DNA of 8,614 bases from Paracoccaceae bacterium (lineage in GTDB: Bacteria; Pseudomonadota; Alphaproteobacteria; Rhodobacterales; Rhodobacteraceae), in the NCBI GenBank assembly GCA_024644285.1, contig JAHELH010000092.1, positions 1 to 8,614 of the forward strand, in the 5' to 3' direction. The position numbers were made by a program, and so were the translations under genes. Position 1 is the first letter of the stretch, and every line of letters begins with the position of its first letter. Positions 1 to 5,649 of this stretch are shown piece by piece. The notes under the pieces are model-generated. The model was given only the letters and a program-made list of their open reading frames with translations. It made no database searches and was not told the DNA's origin.

Positions 1-583
1 CGATGACCGGGATCGAGACGGCGCGCGCAAGCGCGGCCGTCGCCGCGACATTCGGCCCCTGCATGGCGCCGTCGCGGTCGATATCCGTGTAGATGATCGC
101 GGCCACTCCTGCATCCTCGAAACGGCGGGCGAGATCGGTGACCTCGACATCGGTTTCCTCGGCCCACCCCATTGTCGCCACCCTGCCGCCGCGCGCGTCG
201 ATACCGACGGCGACTGCTCCCGGAAAGCGCCGCGCGGCCTCGCACACCAGGTCGGGATTCTCCACGGCGACGGTGCCCAGGATGACGCGGGCGAGCCCGT
301 TGTCCAGCCAACGCTCGATGGTCGCCATGTCGCGGATGCCGCCGCCCAGCTGCGCGGGCACCGAGATCGCCGACAGGATGGCCTCGACCGCCTCACCATT
401 GACCGGCGCGCCCGCAAAGGCGCCGTTCAGATCGACGAGGTGCAGCCATTCGCAGCCCGCATCCTGAAAGGCGCGGGCCTGGGCGGCCGGGTCGTCGCTG
501 AAGACCGTCGCCTGCGACATCTCTCCCTTGTAGAGGCGGACGCAGTTGCCGTCCTTCAGATCGATGGCGGGATAGAGGATCAT
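1..583 (-). CDS. hisA: HisA, phosphoribosylformimino-AICAR ribotide isomerase (C-terminus cut by window edge)
   Basis: HisA converts ProFAR to PRFAR, the fourth step of cytoplasmic histidine biosynthesis, by an Amadori rearrangement on a TIM barrel. The reading frame starts MILYPAIDLKDGNCVRL. Asp8 in AIDLKDG is the expected catalytic base and Asp130 in VGIDARGG the expected catalytic acid. LGGGIRD (about 79-85) and YTDIDRDG (about 165-172) match the conserved loops of the family. About 194 codons are present; the family is usually near 240 residues, so roughly the last 45 lie outside the window. The ATG is fixed by the conserved N-terminus, although no good Shine-Dalgarno sequence lies directly before it. 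The gene follows hisB and hisH on the same strand but is separated from hisH by an oppositely oriented DUF2147 gene, so it probably has its own promoter. HisF is the near relative; the MILYPAIDLKDG start favours HisA. Confidence 0.96.
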   Translation of the reverse strand, partial: MILYPAIDLKDGNCVRLYKGEMSQATVFSDDPAAQARAFQDAGCEWLHLVDLNGAFAGAPVNGEAVEAILSAISVPAQLGGGIRDMATIERWLDNGLARVILGTVAVENPDLVCEAARRFPGAVAVGIDARGGRVATMGWAEETDVEVTDLARRFEDAGVAAIIYTDIDRDGAMQGPNVAATAALARAVSIPVI

Positions 584-717
584 GTTGCGGCCCCGGCTGA
601 CATCACTTCCCTGCGGATAACCACGGCATCACCGAAAGTGCAATCGGACCCAACGTCAGTCTTGATCGTCGCACGTCCTTGCCGCTTATTCAGCGCCAGT
701 TTTGGGAGGAACCACAC
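584..717. promoter_or_regulatory. Divergent intergenic region between hisA and the DUF2147 gene
   Basis: This 134-base gap separates two divergent genes and should carry promoters for both, since neither has a co-directional neighbour close upstream. On the plus strand a weak sigma-70-like pair can be drawn: TTGATC at 662-667 and TTATTC at 686-691 with an 18-base spacer. On the minus strand TTGCAC followed by TTATCC is even weaker. Just before hisA on the minus strand a seven-codon open frame (MSAGAAT) ends with a TGA that overlaps the hisA ATG. These assignments come from eye inspection only. Confidence 0.3.
704..710 (+). promoter_or_regulatory. Ribosome binding site of the DUF2147 gene
   Basis: GGGAGGA lies seven bases before the ATG at 718. 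It decides the start: an in-frame ATG at 679 would add 13 residues ahead of the signal peptide and has no comparable site, and it would bury the Shine-Dalgarno sequence inside the coding region. Confidence 0.75.
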
Positions 718-1104
718 ATGAAGAAACTTGCCCTTGGCATCGCCATGGCGCTTGGCCTCGCGACCGCGGCCTTCGCCGATCCTCTGGAAGGCACCTGGCG
801 CACGGCGCCGGACGACAACGGCAATACCGGGCTGATCCAGGTCGGCAAATGCGGCGACAAGCTGTGCGGCACGTTGGTCAAGGCGTTCGATTCGTCCGGA
901 GCAGAGATGGCGTCGAAGAACGTGGGCCGCCGGATCATCTGGGACACGGTGAATACCGGCGATGGCGTCTACAAAGGGCGTTTGTACTCTCCGGACCGGG
1001 ACAAGGAGTACAAGTCCAAGCTGGTGCTGGAGGGCAACCGGCTGTCGGTCTCGGGCTGCATCATCCTCGGCTGCCGCGAGGGCGGCAGATGGGTGAAGCA
1101 ATAG
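718..1104 (+). CDS. Exported DUF2147 family protein
   Basis: A 128-residue protein of unknown function. Residues 1-20 form a classic Sec signal peptide: MKK, a hydrophobic core (LALGIAMALGLATA) and an AFA cleavage site before Asp21. The mature part begins DPLEGTWRTAPDDNG, then has GLIQVGKCGDKLCGTLV, a middle VYKGRLYSPDRDKEYKSKL and a late LVLEGNRLSVSGCIILGCREGGRWVKQ. This order (G-W near the start, G-L-Y-P-D-K-Y in the middle, L-V-G-C-GR-W at the end) is the DUF2147 pattern. Four cysteines in two pairs (45/50 and 114/119) suggest disulfides in the periplasm, which is inference. The protein ends 12 bases before the 3' end of convergent hisH. It lies inside the histidine cluster on the opposite strand; nothing in the sequence links it to histidine synthesis. 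The domain has a lipocalin-like beta-barrel character, but no ligand can be named. Confidence 0.88.
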   Translation: MKKLALGIAMALGLATAAFADPLEGTWRTAPDDNGNTGLIQVGKCGDKLCGTLVKAFDSSGAEMASKNVGRRIIWDTVNTGDGVYKGRLYSPDRDKEYKSKLVLEGNRLSVSGCIILGCREGGRWVKQ

Positions 1105-1116
1105 CGGCTTGTCAGA

Positions 1117-1773
1117 TTAGGGCTGCCAGGTCAGGAAATTCGAGATCAGCCGAAGCCCCGCGCGTTGGCTCTTCTCGGGGTGGAACTGGGTGCCGACGAT
1201 ATTGTCCCGTCCGACGATGGCGGTGATCTCGCCGCCGTAATCGCAATGCGCCAGCAAGTGACGCCGGTCGTTGACCTTGAACTGGTAGGAATGCACGAAA
1301 TAGGCGTGGTCGCCGGTCTTCAGGCCTTCGAGAACGGGATGCGGGCGGTCGATCACCAGGTCGTTCCATCCCATATGCGGGACCTTCAGTCGAGAATCGG
1401 CCGGCGCGATTCGTTCGACGTCGCCGCCGATCCAGCCGAACCCCGGCACTTCGCGGTATTCGTGGCCGCGGCTGGCCAGCATCTGCATGCCGACGCAAAT
1501 TCCCAGGAACGGGCGGCCCTTGTCGATGACCGCCTCGCGCATCGCCTCGAAAACGCCGTCGACGGCATGAAGCGCGTCGCGGCAGGCCGGAAAGGCGCCG
1601 TCGCCCGGCAGCACGATCCGGTCGGCGCCGGCCACTTCCTCGGCCCGGTTGGTGACGCGAACCTCGCCCGCGCCGGCCTCGCGGGCCATGCGCTGAAAGG
1701 CCTTCTCTGCCGAATGCAAATTGCCGGATTCGTAGTCGATCAGGACCGTGAGTTGCGACGCGCTGGAAACCAC
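1117..1773 (-). CDS. hisH: HisH, glutamine amidotransferase subunit of imidazole glycerol phosphate synthase
   Basis: HisH releases ammonia from glutamine and passes it to HisF, which makes imidazole glycerol phosphate and AICAR. The protein has 218 residues, normal to slightly long for HisH. Class I amidotransferase signatures are intact: the oxyanion region LPGDGAFPACRDAL (55-68), the nucleophile elbow GICVGMQML with Cys93, and the catalytic pair His198 and Glu200 in TQFHPEKSQ. The HisH-specific VPHMGWNDL (131-139) and YFVHSYQF (158-165) are present. The start is a GTG, six bases after the hisB stop; no ATG precedes the conserved VLIDYESGNLHS segment, so this or another non-ATG codon must be used. 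An AAGGGAG within the end of hisB can serve as its ribosome site, about 14 bases upstream. The tight spacing indicates co-translation with hisB. hisF is not in the window. Confidence 0.97.
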   Translation of the reverse strand: MVSSASQLTVLIDYESGNLHSAEKAFQRMAREAGAGEVRVTNRAEEVAGADRIVLPGDGAFPACRDALHAVDGVFEAMREAVIDKGRPFLGICVGMQMLASRGHEYREVPGFGWIGGDVERIAPADSRLKVPHMGWNDLVIDRPHPVLEGLKTGDHAYFVHSYQFKVNDRRHLLAHCDYGGEITAIVGRDNIVGTQFHPEKSQRAGLRLISNFLTWQP

Positions 1774-1779
1774 CGGGAT

Positions 1780-2367
1780 TCAGAGCGCTCCCTTGGTCGA
1801 CGGGATGGCGTCACCCTTGCGCGGATCTGTCTCGGCCGCCTCTCGCAAGGCGCGGGCCACCGACTTGAACGCCGCCTCGGCGATGTGGTGGCTGTTGATC
1901 CCGTGCAACGCGTCGACATGCAGCGTGATGCCGCCATGAGTGCTGAGCGCCTGGAAGAACTCGCGCACCAGCTCGGTGTCGAAGCTGCCGATCTTCGACG
2001 TCGGCATTTCGACGTTCCACACCAGATACGGCCGGCCCGACAAATCCAGAGCGCAGCGCACAAGCGCGTCGTCCATCGCAAGATGGCATGCGCCGTAGCG
2101 GCGGATGCCGCGCTTGTCGCCCATCGCTTCGGCCAGGGCCTGGCCCAGGGCGATCCCGGTATCCTCGACCGTATGGTGATCGTCGATATGCAGATCGCCT
2201 TTGGCCCGGACAGTGATGTCGATCAGTGAATGCCGCGCCAGCTGGTCGAGCATGTGGTCGAGGAACCCGACACCGGTGGCGTTGTCATAGGCGCCCGTGC
2301 CGTCCAACTCGACGGAAACCGAGATCTCCGTCTCGGTCGTCTTGCGCGTGATGGTGGCGCTACGCAT
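1780..2367 (-). CDS. hisB: HisB, imidazoleglycerol-phosphate dehydratase
   Basis: This enzyme dehydrates imidazole glycerol phosphate to imidazole acetol phosphate, the step after HisF/HisH. At 195 residues it is the monofunctional form without the histidinol-phosphatase domain found fused in enterobacteria. The repeated metal-binding motifs are complete: GFLDHML (34-40, His38), DDHHTVED (62-69, His64, His65, Glu68) and NSHHIAEAAFKSVARALR (158-175, His160, His161, Glu164). These histidines and glutamates are known to bind two manganese ions in the family. The ATG has a GGAG about seven bases upstream. It is the first gene of the local minus-strand cluster and is preceded by a convincing promoter-like sequence at 2397-2425. 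Confidence 0.97.
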   Translation of the reverse strand: MRSATITRKTTETEISVSVELDGTGAYDNATGVGFLDHMLDQLARHSLIDITVRAKGDLHIDDHHTVEDTGIALGQALAEAMGDKRGIRRYGACHLAMDDALVRCALDLSGRPYLVWNVEMPTSKIGSFDTELVREFFQALSTHGGITLHVDALHGINSHHIAEAAFKSVARALREAAETDPRKGDAIPSTKGAL

Positions 2368-2396
2368 CGCGGTCTCCAGGCGTCGTTTCGTCCGGG

Positions 2397-2425
2397 CTTA
2401 TAGGCGCGGGGGGCGCGCAATCCAA
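2397..2425 (-). promoter_or_regulatory. Probable sigma-70 promoter of hisB
   Basis: Read on the minus strand, TTGGAT (2420-2425) and TATAAG (2397-2402) are separated by exactly 17 bases of very GC-rich sequence. The -10 box matches the consensus at five of six positions; the -35 box keeps only the TTG. Transcription would begin near 2390 and leave a leader of about 23 bases before the hisB ATG, too short for a leader-peptide attenuator. Confidence 0.5.
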
Positions 2426-2506
2426 GCGCCGCACTCGCGGTAATTCGGGATTGTTGCCGCCTCGGCGCTATGCGAGATTTCGGCAGGTCAAAAGCGGGGA
2501 TTTTCG

Positions 2507-2746
2507 ATGACGACGTGTGTCTTTGTGCAACTCAGATGCCAGCCCGGCAAGACCTACGAGGTCGCGGATGCGATCATCCTGAGGGAAATCCATTCCGAAC
2601 TGTACTCGACCAGCGGGGACTACGACCTGTTGCTGAAGATGTACATTCCCCAGGGCGAGGATATCGGCAAGTACATCAACGATCACCTTCTCGATATCCC
2701 GGGCATTGTCCGGTCGCTCACGACCCTGACATTCAAGGCTTTCTGA
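2507..2746 (+). CDS. Stand-alone Lrp/AsnC ligand-binding (RAM) domain protein
   Basis: A 79-residue protein that consists almost entirely of the C-terminal effector domain of Lrp/AsnC regulators (AsnC_trans_reg, RAM fold). It shows the typical beta-alpha-beta-beta-alpha-beta order: TCVFVQLRCQPGK, the helix TYEVADAIILREIHSELYST, then SGDYDLLLKMYIP (the G-D-Y-D turn is a family hallmark), the helix GEDIGKYINDHLLDIPGI and a final strand VRSLTTLTFKAF. There is no N-terminal helix-turn-helix, and none is encoded just upstream, so this is a natural stand-alone RAM protein and not a fragment. Such proteins are thought to oligomerise and bind small molecules, often amino acids, but a specific partner cannot be named. 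GCGGGGA, six bases before the ATG, supports the start. It is divergent from hisB, across a 139-base gap. Confidence 0.88.
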   Translation: MTTCVFVQLRCQPGKTYEVADAIILREIHSELYSTSGDYDLLLKMYIPQGEDIGKYINDHLLDIPGIVRSLTTLTFKAF

Positions 2747-2811
2747 TCTCTGGCCGGCGGCGCCCGCAACGCGTCTTCTCCGTCGTGCCGGGCGTGCGGG
2801 TCGTTACGGGC

Positions 2812-2846
2812 CCGACGCCTGGTGTCTGAGCATTCCAGGCAGTCGG
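2812..2846. terminator. Hairpin between convergent genes, possible bidirectional terminator
   Basis: CCGAC-GCCTGG (2812-2822) can pair with CCAGGC-A-GTCGG (2835-2846), giving an 11-base-pair stem with one bulged A and a 12-base loop. It lies in the 139-base gap where the plus-strand RAM gene and the minus-strand ppx gene converge, the expected place for a shared terminator. There is no T-run after the stem on either strand, so it is not a canonical intrinsic terminator. A second, looser inverted repeat (CCCGCA at 2763-2768 with TGCGGG at 2795-2800) lies just before it. Confidence 0.4.
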
Positions 2847-2885
2847 CATGATGGCGCGCTTGTTCGGCTCGGCCGCAGCCGGCGC

Positions 2886-4433
2886 CTACTCGTTCACCGC
2901 CACGATTTCCGCCTCCATGCTCAACACCTTCGCCAACTGCGCCAGCCGGGTCTTGACAGCATCACTGTCCGGGACATCGGAACTTTCGAGAATTTCCAGC
3001 CGGATGGCGTCGGTTTCGACCTTGAGCCGCGCGTGTTTCAGGATTTCCGGAACGCTTGCGGAAAACCGGTGCCCAAGCAGCAGGGCACGCCCCAGGAATT
3101 CCGCGCGCTTCAACTCGGCCGGCGTCAGGATGTCGGTGGCCGATGTGTCCAGCTTCGCCGGCTTGCCGCCGTAGCGGGCCATGATCGCGGCCGCCACGAA
3201 GGCCCGTTCCGGATGCGTGATCCCGATGAAGGGAAACTGGAGGATCCGCAGAAACGCCTCGGTCGCGCGGATCTTCTGATGGTCGCGCCAGGCAATATCG
3301 GTCAGCGCGCAGACCGCCATGCGGATGCGCCGGTCGCTCTGAACCTCGCCTGGGAAAAGGTCGTCCGTCCATTCCGCGAGCGCCTGTGGAAAGGTCGCCA
3401 CGCGGGCATCCGGCAGTCCGGTGGCCAGCGCGCCCTCGATCAGCGGATCGCGGTACTGTTCTTCCTTGTCGAGATGCGCGTAAAGCCAGCCTTCCCGCAG
3501 CCCGAGCGCCGAAAACATGACTTGATCGGGCTTCAGCTTTCGCAGAACGCGCCACATCACCAGCGCCGAAGCCGACAAAGTGTCGATCCGGCGGCCGGGG
3601 ACGTCGGGCAGTTGCGCCACCTCGTCCGGCGTCATGCGCGCGATGGATTTCGCCAGTTCAAGAACTTCCGACGCCGGCAGATCGTAGGCGTGGACCACCG
3701 CGATCGGCCAACTCCGCATTGCCATGTGAATACGCGCCAGCGCGCGCCACCCGCCGCCGACGGCGTAGAAGACCGGCTCGGTCAGCAGGGGGGGCAGCGC
3801 GCCGTCGAGGATCGCATCGACCTCTTTCTTTGCGGTGTCGAGGCCTTTCTGGATCATGCCCCGCACCGGCAGGGCGCCCAGCGGCATGCTGACCTTGCGC
3901 TCGCCCACCTGGTCGCCGAGCACCTCCGCAATCTCCAGACTGCCGCCGCCGATATCGCCCACCAGCCCGCGCGGCTGGAAAAACCCGGCAATCACGCCCA
4001 ACGCCGCGTAAGTTGCTTCCTCCTCGCCGGAAAGAAGCCGCGGCGTCAGCCCGGTCCGTTCCTTGATCCGCGCGATAAGCTCCGCGCCGTTCTTCGCCCG
4101 GCGCATTGCCTCGGTAGCGATCACGTCGATGGTCTTGGCGCCCATCGCATCCGCGATCGCCCGGAAGCGTTCCATCGACCCCAGAGCACGGTCCATCGTT
4201 TCGTCGTCGAAATACCCCTCGTCGTCCAGCCCGTCGCCGAGCGCGACCAGGGACTTTTCGTTGAACCGTGGAAATGGGGCGCGGGAGTGATCGTCATAGA
4301 CCACAAGTCGCATCGAGTTGGACCCGACGTCGATAACCGCATAGTGCTCGGGTCTGCGGTTCAGCACGCGCTCTGTGTCGAGCTCGATCGTCCGCGGATC
4401 GAATTGGGCGGCTCTGGAGGCTCCGATGGGCAT
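2886..4433 (-). CDS. ppx: Ppx/GppA family exopolyphosphatase or guanosine pentaphosphate phosphohydrolase
   Basis: A cytoplasmic phosphatase of the ASKHA (actin/Hsp70/sugar kinase) fold that removes terminal phosphate from polyphosphate or from pppGpp. It has 515 residues, normal for the two-domain form. The phosphate-1 motif is AVIDVGSNSMRLVVYDD (32-48). LLSGEEEATYAALGV (133-147) carries the expected catalytic Glu137/Glu138, and VGDIGGGSLEIAEV (158-171) is the phosphate-2 motif. AVGGGWRALARIH (224-236) follows. Residues from about 325 to the end form the helical HD-like C-terminal domain, with HPERAFVAAAIMARYGG at 407-423. The ATG has GGAG ten bases upstream. No polyphosphate kinase (ppk) gene adjoins it in the window, although ppk-ppx pairs are common in related bacteria. 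Polyphosphate and pppGpp activity cannot be told apart by eye. Confidence 0.93.
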   Translation of the reverse strand: MPIGASRAAQFDPRTIELDTERVLNRRPEHYAVIDVGSNSMRLVVYDDHSRAPFPRFNEKSLVALGDGLDDEGYFDDETMDRALGSMERFRAIADAMGAKTIDVIATEAMRRAKNGAELIARIKERTGLTPRLLSGEEEATYAALGVIAGFFQPRGLVGDIGGGSLEIAEVLGDQVGERKVSMPLGALPVRGMIQKGLDTAKKEVDAILDGALPPLLTEPVFYAVGGGWRALARIHMAMRSWPIAVVHAYDLPASEVLELAKSIARMTPDEVAQLPDVPGRRIDTLSASALVMWRVLRKLKPDQVMFSALGLREGWLYAHLDKEEQYRDPLIEGALATGLPDARVATFPQALAEWTDDLFPGEVQSDRRIRMAVCALTDIAWRDHQKIRATEAFLRILQFPFIGITHPERAFVAAAIMARYGGKPAKLDTSATDILTPAELKRAEFLGRALLLGHRFSASVPEILKHARLKVETDAIRLEILESSDVPDSDAVKTRLAQLAKVLSMEAEIVAVNE

Positions 4434-4463
4434 GATCTGACAGCTCCGATTGCTCTGTGCCCG

Positions 4464-4494
4464 ACACTAGCACAAGGACCGGCCCGCAGATCAA
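4464..4494 (-). promoter_or_regulatory. Weak candidate promoter of ppx
   Basis: On the minus strand TTGATC (4489-4494) is followed by CTAGTG or TAGTGT (-10 candidates at 4465-4470 or 4464-4469) with an 18- or 19-base spacer. It lies about 31 bases before the ppx ATG. Both boxes match the consensus poorly, but ppx has no co-directional gene close upstream, so some promoter is expected here. Confidence 0.25.
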
Positions 4495-4590
4495 TGCGCC
4501 GCGGCGAACCTTGGCAGATATCGGACCGCCGAAAAGGGTTCGGATCGTGCATCGAACCCGGTCAGATCGACCCTGCCAGTGCGCGCCCAG

Positions 4591-4609
4591 AGATGGGTCT
4601 GACCCATTT
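4591..4609. repeat. Short palindrome in the iolB-ppx gap
   Basis: AGATGGGT-CTG-ACCCATTT is an inverted repeat with a six-base perfect core (ATGGGT/ACCCAT) and a three-base centre, extended to eight pairs with one G-T mismatch or wobble. It could be an operator half-site pair, a small hairpin at the end of the iol transcript, or the end of a lost mobile element. Nothing nearby decides between these. Confidence 0.4.
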
Positions 4610-4801
4610 CAGCTTCCACGACCTGTTCCGGCAAGTTCGTCAACGCGGTCTTCGGCCATCCGATACCGATGTTCTTCGGCGAACTCACGCCAGTTCGTGG
4701 AGGAAGCACTTGCCGAGAACCAGGGATTACCATGACTGGACAAGGGGATTCCTGTGCGGGTCGGCTTGATACCTGGCGGTGTACGATCCAATGCGCGCCT
4801 C

Positions 4802-5608
4802 TTACGCATCCCTCTTCATGATCCACTCGACCTGGGGCGCCGGAACAAAGCGCCATTTGCGCAGGGGGCCGGCCATGACGTTAAGATAATACATCTCGAA
4901 CCCGTAGGGCGCGCCGCAGGGGTGGTGGCCGCGCGGCACCAGCACCACGTCGCCATCGGCCACCGCCATGGTTTCGTCGAGCCGGCCATCATCGGTGTAG
5001 ACCCGCTGGATGCCGAAGCCGTCGGCGGGGTTCAGGCGGTGGTAGTAGGTCTCTTCCAGATAGGTGATGCGCGGATAGTCGTCCTCGTCGTGCCGGTGGC
5101 TGGGATAGGACGACCAGTGTCCCGCCGGGGTGAACACCTCGGTCACCAGCAGGCTGTCGGCGTAATCCTCGTTCTCCATGGCGATGTTGTTGATGTGGCG
5201 GGTGTTGGTGCCCTTGCCGCGGGTGGTCAGCGTGATGCCGTCGGGGCCAATGCGACGCGCCGCGTGGCCGCCCTTGCCCGGCGCGGAGCAGACCGCCAGC
5301 ACGCAATCCGTCTCGGCCACGGCCTGCCACTCGGTGCCGTTCGGAAGGTAGAGACAATGCGGCGGCGACTTCTCGAACACCTCCATGCGGTCGCCGAGCA
5401 CGCCCCAGTCCTGTCCCGCGCCGGTGATCGCGGCCTTGCCTTCCACCATCACCAGGATCACCTCGTTGCCGCCGGTGGCCTCGGCCGCCCGATCGCCGGC
5501 CCGCAGCCGGTAGAGCGAAAACCCGACATAGCGCCAGCCGGCGCCTTGCGGGGTGATCGCGTGCACCTTGCCGCGGGTGCCGAAGGGTTTCAGAAGGAGT
5601 TCAGGCAT
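4802..5608 (-). CDS. iolB: IolB, 5-deoxy-glucuronate isomerase
   Basis: IolB converts 5-deoxy-D-glucuronate to 5-dehydro-2-deoxy-D-gluconate (2-deoxy-5-keto-gluconate), the fourth step of myo-inositol degradation, in the cytoplasm. The 268 residues match the family length and the KduI/IolB bicupin fold. The N-terminal cupin includes GWRYVGFSLYRLRAGD (24-39). The second half holds TRHINNI (136-142), the metal-binding WSSYPSHRHDEDDYP (165-179, His171 and His173), YLEETYYHRL (183-192) and VVLVPRGHHPCGAPYGFEMYYLNVMAG (221-247, His228/His229). These are the expected ligands of the catalytic metal. A strong AGGAAGGA lies seven bases before the ATG. It is the last gene of the local iol operon and begins 37 bases after the iolC stop. 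That short gap contains what looks like a scar of iolD. No obvious terminator hairpin with a T-run follows. Confidence 0.96.
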   Translation of the reverse strand: MPELLLKPFGTRGKVHAITPQGAGWRYVGFSLYRLRAGDRAAEATGGNEVILVMVEGKAAITGAGQDWGVLGDRMEVFEKSPPHCLYLPNGTEWQAVAETDCVLAVCSAPGKGGHAARRIGPDGITLTTRGKGTNTRHINNIAMENEDYADSLLVTEVFTPAGHWSSYPSHRHDEDDYPRITYLEETYYHRLNPADGFGIQRVYTDDGRLDETMAVADGDVVLVPRGHHPCGAPYGFEMYYLNVMAGPLRKWRFVPAPQVEWIMKRDA

Positions 5609-5628
5609 GGCCGGTTCCTTCCTGCGCT

Positions 5629-5649
5629 CAGTCGGATCGTTTTGGTCAT
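5629..5649 (-). pseudogene. iolD: Remnant of the iolD start (first seven codons) between iolC and iolB
   Basis: The TGA of iolC overlaps an ATG as ATGA. The frame from that ATG encodes MTKTIRL, then continues SAGRNRPCLNSF and stops at 5590 inside iolB in a different frame. MTKTIRL(T) is the typical start of IolD, the trihydroxycyclohexane-1,2-dione hydrolase, which usually continues TMAQA or TTAQA. The match is lost exactly after the seventh codon. The next bases, TGA (5628-5630) and then the iolB ribosome site, could be the end of an upstream neighbour of iolB such as iolE. This fits an ancestral iolC-iolD-iolE-iolB order in which iolD and iolE were deleted. The IolD comparison is from memory, and seven residues is short, so a chance match is not excluded. 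Confidence 0.55.

Larger units (their letters stand above)
4434..4801. other. Gene-poor 368-base gap between iolB and ppx
   Basis: No recognised gene is present. Open frames exist on both strands (for example plus strand 4457-4735 and minus strand 4491-4856), but none has a recognisable domain, a good ribosome site or a family-like composition. The minus strand holds two adjacent peptides in different frames, one with NWREFAEEHRYRMAEDRVDELA (revcomp of about 4628-4693) and one with EMGQTHLWARTGRVDLTGF (about 4557-4613). They look more protein-like than random and could be pieces of a decayed gene. The stretch appears less GC-rich than its neighbours, judged by eye. It contains the palindrome at 4591-4609 and a candidate ppx promoter at its left end. 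Confidence 0.5.

Noticed and set aside
580..1101. A 173-codon open frame on the minus strand opposite the DUF2147 gene
   Set aside because: The plus-strand gene has a signal peptide, ribosome site and family pattern. The minus-strand frame has none of these; only its last seven codons near hisA were kept as a possible leader frame.
1165..2229. A 354-codon open frame on the plus strand opposite hisH and hisB
   Set aside because: It crosses two well-defined histidine genes and the junction between them in antisense and resembles no family.
4540..4575. A tRNA-like T-arm (GGGTTCGATGC on the minus strand)
   Set aside because: The bases flanking the TTCGA do not pair as a T-stem, and no matching anticodon or acceptor stem could be found nearby.
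3033..4769. A 578-codon open frame on the plus strand opposite ppx
   Set aside because: It is antisense to an intact Ppx with all phosphate-binding motifs. It has no ribosome site, no recognisable domain and a composition typical of shadow frames.
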